This document shows positions 4,921-6,848 of a stretch of 6,848 nt of DNA, in pieces; position 1 is the stretch's first letter, and every line of letters begins with the position of its first letter. The position numbers and the translations under genes were made by a program. This DNA comes from Candidatus Dojkabacteria bacterium (GTDB lineage: Bacteria > Patescibacteriota > Dojkabacteria > SC72 > T1SED10-24), in assembly GCA_003560355.1 (NCBI GenBank), contig PWIP01000037.1, forward strand, positions 1-6,848. The letters run 5' to 3'. A model generated the notes under the pieces. It worked only from the letters and a program-made list of their open reading frames with translations, did not search any database and was not told the origin of the DNA.

Positions 4921-6060
4921 TTATTTAGATTTGTATTCAAAAACGAATATTAGTCGTTTGATGATACTATTTTCACGACTCCAATGCAAGTCTTTTGTAA
5001 TTAATTTAGCATTTTTAAAATCTAGTTTATTTTTCGGTATACTAACCCAGTTCCTTTTTGTCTTGTACTCTGGGAAAACAACTACTACTCTAATCGGTTT
5101 TTCAAATTTCAAATTATTTAAAACAGAAAAAAGATTTTTTACAAGATTGTAATGTTGCTCTACAAGAGAATTTGCTTTATGAATCTCAAGGGCTTTCCTT
5201 TGAGGTTTTCCCATATATGGTTCACAAACAATTCCATCAATTTCGTAATTCTTTAATAAATTAATTTTAGAACGAGTTGGATTTTGTACATCTAAAAAAA
5301 ATAGATTACTGTTATTTATATACTTAAAATATTTTTTAGCCCACTTAATATTCTTTTTAGCACCATCCAAAGCTTTTGTATCTATATCAGAACCCAAAAC
5401 ATCATATCCCATATCCAAACTCTCAAGCAAAACATTACCTGAACCACAAAAAGGATCCCAAATACAACCTCCATATTTAACTTGAGCCAAATTTATCATT
5501 ATTCTTGTTAATTTAATTGGCAATACCCCCATATTACTATCAACAAAGGGTTTTTTGTAATCTCTAACAGAGAAACTTTCAATATCCTGAACACCGAGAG
5601 TTCTACCCATTTTATTTTTTAAAAGAACAAGTTCAACCCCTTCAGAAATCAATCTATTATTTAAAACTTGTGAAGTAGAAAGCGAATTACCACTTTTTGG
5701 TAATACAAAACGAACCTTTCGCCCAGTTTTAATAAATTCGCTCTTAAAATTGTAAGAAAGTTTTTTAATATCTTCAAAACAAAAGTTTTCATAATATGAA
5801 CTTATACCAAAAACTATTTTCTTGTTATCAAATAATTTCTCAATTTCAAAATTGTTATCTAATACTTCTCCATATTTTAAAAAACCTCCAAGTCTTGAGA
5901 AGATTTTTTCTACAAAAGATTTCTTCAGATCTGTTTTTAAAACAAAATATTCCTTTTCTTCTGTAAGATTATATTGAAAACCTAAAACATTTTTACAAAC
6001 ACTGTCAAGCTCAACCCAAGAGAGCTTTCTTAGACGCCCAGGCACAAAAAAATATTCCAT
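4921..6060 (-). CDS. TRM11/THUMP-type RNA (guanine-N2) methyltransferase homologue
   Basis: This 379-residue protein (ATG at 6060; a GTG at 6075 would add five residues and overlap rplU) resembles Trm11/TrmG10 enzymes, which methylate a guanine N2 in tRNA using S-adenosylmethionine. The N-terminal region [20 protein letters not shown] looks like the TRM11 N-terminal domain, with a THUMP-like stretch in the middle. [20 protein letters not shown] and [14 protein letters not shown] lead into the Rossmann catalytic domain. There, numbering from the ATG, motif I is DPFCGSGN (202-209), GSDID (223-227) follows, and the motif IV position reads CEPYMGKP (279-286) instead of DPPY. The C-terminus [17 protein letters not shown] is typical. 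Its place between two 50S protein genes suggests a role in RNA modification; tRNA or rRNA remain possible targets. A TATAAT lies six bases before the ATG, and there is no Shine-Dalgarno. Confidence 0.85.
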   Translation of the reverse strand: MEYFFVPGRLRKLSWVELDSVCKNVLGFQYNLTEEKEYFVLKTDLKKSFVEKIFSRLGGFLKYGEVLDNNFEIEKLFDNKKIVFGISSYYENFCFEDIKKLSYNFKSEFIKTGRKVRFVLPKSGNSLSTSQVLNNRLISEGVELVLLKNKMGRTLGVQDIESFSVRDYKKPFVDSNMGVLPIKLTRIMINLAQVKYGGCIWDPFCGSGNVLLESLDMGYDVLGSDIDTKALDGAKKNIKWAKKYFKYINNSNLFFLDVQNPTRSKINLLKNYEIDGIVCEPYMGKPQRKALEIHKANSLVEQHYNLVKNLFSVLNNLKFEKPIRVVVVFPEYKTKRNWVSIPKNKLDFKNAKLITKDLHWSRENSIIKRLIFVFEYKSK

Positions 6061-6066
6061 GAGGGA

Positions 6067-6072
6067 ATTATA
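6067..6072 (-). promoter_or_regulatory. -10 element before the methyltransferase gene (leaderless candidate)
   Basis: A perfect TATAAT on the minus strand is followed by exactly six bases and then the ATG, so +1 would be the A of the start codon. The rplU stop codon TAA (6070-6068) is embedded in it, in the same phase as in the rpmA-rlmB junction. The -35 region is weak (TTATTA at a 16-base spacing). Confidence 0.35.
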
Positions 6073-6406
6073 CACTAATCTTTTCGATTAATAATCTGGT
6101 TATCTTAGACCTATGTCCATAGTTTTTTCTGTATCTAGCTTTTGCTTTGTAAACCAAACCTTTAATCTTCTCCCCTTTTTTTTGAGAATCAATTTTAGCT
6201 TTTACTTTAGCCTTTTCAACGTAAGGTTTACCTATATGCGTATTTTTACCATCTTCTACAAGAAGTACTTTGTCAATTTCAACTTCATCACCTTTTTCAC
6301 CTTTTATATAATCTACTTCATACTTTTTGCCCTCAAAAACCTGTAACTGTGCACCAGAGATTTCTATAACCGCAAATTTTTCTTCTTGTTTGTTTTTCTT
6401 TTCCAT
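6068..6406 (-). CDS. rplU: 50S ribosomal protein bL21
   Basis: This 112-residue protein is bL21, a 23S rRNA-binding protein of the large subunit. Family features are FAVIEISGAQLQVFEGKKY near the N-terminus, KGDEVEIDKVLLVEDG in the middle, IGKPYVEKAKVKAKI, and the basic C-terminal KARYRKNYGHRSKITRLLIEKI. The usual start is close to the FAVIE strand, so a short Lys/Glu-rich tail (MEKKNKQEEK) precedes it here. I chose the ATG at 6406; an in-frame TTG at 6415 would add three residues. It starts 11 bases after the rodA stop. No Shine-Dalgarno is seen; TAAAAT is eight bases before the ATG. In most bacteria rpmA would come next, but here the methyltransferase gene intervenes. Confidence 0.96.
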   Translation of the reverse strand: MEKKNKQEEKFAVIEISGAQLQVFEGKKYEVDYIKGEKGDEVEIDKVLLVEDGKNTHIGKPYVEKAKVKAKIDSQKKGEKIKGLVYKAKARYRKNYGHRSKITRLLIEKISV

Positions 6407-6414
6407 AAGCGACA

Positions 6415-6420
6415 ATTTTA
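6415..6420 (-). promoter_or_regulatory. -10-like hexamer before rplU
   Basis: TAAAAT on the minus strand (five of six consensus bases) lies eight bases before the rplU ATG. Its first three bases are the rodA stop codon. There is no extended -10 and no clear -35, so this is weak alone; it counts mainly because it repeats the arrangement seen at other gene starts here. Confidence 0.25.
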
Positions 6421-6848
6421 AATTAAACCATCATCGTTGTCAACATGAGAATATTGAATATCTCGGTATTTCTCAGTATTATTCGCTATTATACTCTGAA
6501 CTAATCCCAAAGAAAAGAAAAAAAACAAAATACTTGTCCCTCCGATACTCATTAAAGGTAAGGGTATACCAGTAGCAGGTACAAGCCCAGTATTTGTCCC
6601 TATATGTACAAAAACTTCTAGGAAAATTTTAATTGAAATACCTGATAAAACAACAAACTCAAAGTTCATACCAAGGCTCTTTAAAGCATAATACAATATG
6701 GTAAATATTAACGTTGTGTAAATTATAATTAAGAAAAAACTGCTAATAAATCCAAATTCCTCTGAGAATGCCGCAAAGATGAAATCCGTTTGATATTCAG
6801 GTAAAAATTGTAACTTACTTTGTGTACCAAAACCCCAACCTTTTCCCC
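6418..6848 (-). CDS. rodA: RodA, SEDS-family peptidoglycan glycosyltransferase (C-terminal part)
   Basis: This is the last 142 residues of a multi-pass membrane protein whose 5' part lies beyond the right edge. RodA polymerises lipid II into peptidoglycan with a class B PBP during cell elongation. At the visible N-terminal end the signature GKGWGFGTQSKLQFLPEYQT-DFIF is followed by AAFSEEFGF, which is specific for RodA over FtsW. Three hydrophobic helices follow (about FISSFFLIIIYTTLIFTIL, EFVVLSGISIKIFLEVFVHI and SILFFFFSLGLVQSI). The conserved loop TGIPLPLMSIGGTS lies between the last two. The frame is open all the way to the edge; the apparent start near 6696 is an internal TTG leucine codon. 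A short hydrophilic tail rich in Asp ends the protein. It heads the minus-strand operon in this window. Confidence 0.93.
   Translation of the reverse strand, partial: GKGWGFGTQSKLQFLPEYQTDFIFAAFSEEFGFISSFFLIIIYTTLIFTILYYALKSLGMNFEFVVLSGISIKIFLEVFVHIGTNTGLVPATGIPLPLMSIGGTSILFFFFSLGLVQSIIANNTEKYRDIQYSHVDNDDGLI

Noticed and set aside
4677..4928. 83-codon plus-strand frame opposite rpmA
   Set aside because: It lies opposite the conserved bL27 gene and is an antisense artefact.
6113..6575. Two short plus-strand frames opposite rplU and rodA
   Set aside because: Phe- and Ser-rich shadows of Lys- and Glu-rich coding sequence, without promoters or motifs.
6418..6696. A 92-residue complete membrane protein
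   Set aside because: Its apparent start is an internal TTG; the frame stays open to 6848 and encodes the RodA signature, so it is the end of rodA.

Overview
This is an AT-rich bacterial chromosomal window with compact housekeeping genes in two convergent blocks. The standard genetic code fits, because TGA ends the signal peptidase gene. Neither tRNA encodes its CCA end, and almost no gene has a Shine-Dalgarno sequence. Short proteins, tight spacing, a TRM11-like RNA methyltransferase among ribosomal protein genes and a non-canonical bL27 tail suggest a member of the Candidate Phyla Radiation (Patescibacteria). That placement is an inference; no rRNA or other phylogenetic marker was analysed.

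Plus-strand block (1-2787): tRNA-Leu(UAG), a small zinc-ribbon protein gene only 21 bases (9 if a TTG start is used) after it, tRNA-Glu(UUC), type I signal peptidase (lepB), and the chromosome partition pair parA-parB. A good promoter (TTAACA-17-TAAAAT) sits inside the 3' end of the zinc-ribbon gene. It can drive tRNA-Glu and, by read-through, lepB-parA-parB. The two tRNAs have the same ten-base 3' end and trailer.

Minus-strand block, in transcription order from the right edge (6848-2805): the C-terminal part of rodA (cell-wall SEDS glycosyltransferase), rplU (bL21), a TRM11/THUMP-type methyltransferase, rpmA (bL27), an RlmB-like 2'-O-methyltransferase, a ProX/PrdX-type Ala-tRNA(Pro) deacylase, and an unrecognised 168-residue protein with its own promoter. 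Gaps between the first six genes are 7-17 bases, so this looks like one operon for 50S assembly, RNA modification and translation fidelity, trailing a cell-shape gene.

No mobile element, CRISPR array or defence system is visible, and most of the content is ordinary housekeeping. The most interesting signal is in gene starts. Several genes (parA, rlmB, the methyltransferase, rplU) carry a -10-like hexamer 6-8 bases before the start codon and no Shine-Dalgarno, the layout expected for leaderless mRNAs. In three of them the upstream stop codon TAA lies inside the hexamer. Other points worth checking are the interrupted rplU-rpmA pair, the altered catalytic motif of the methyltransferase and the divergent bL27 tail.
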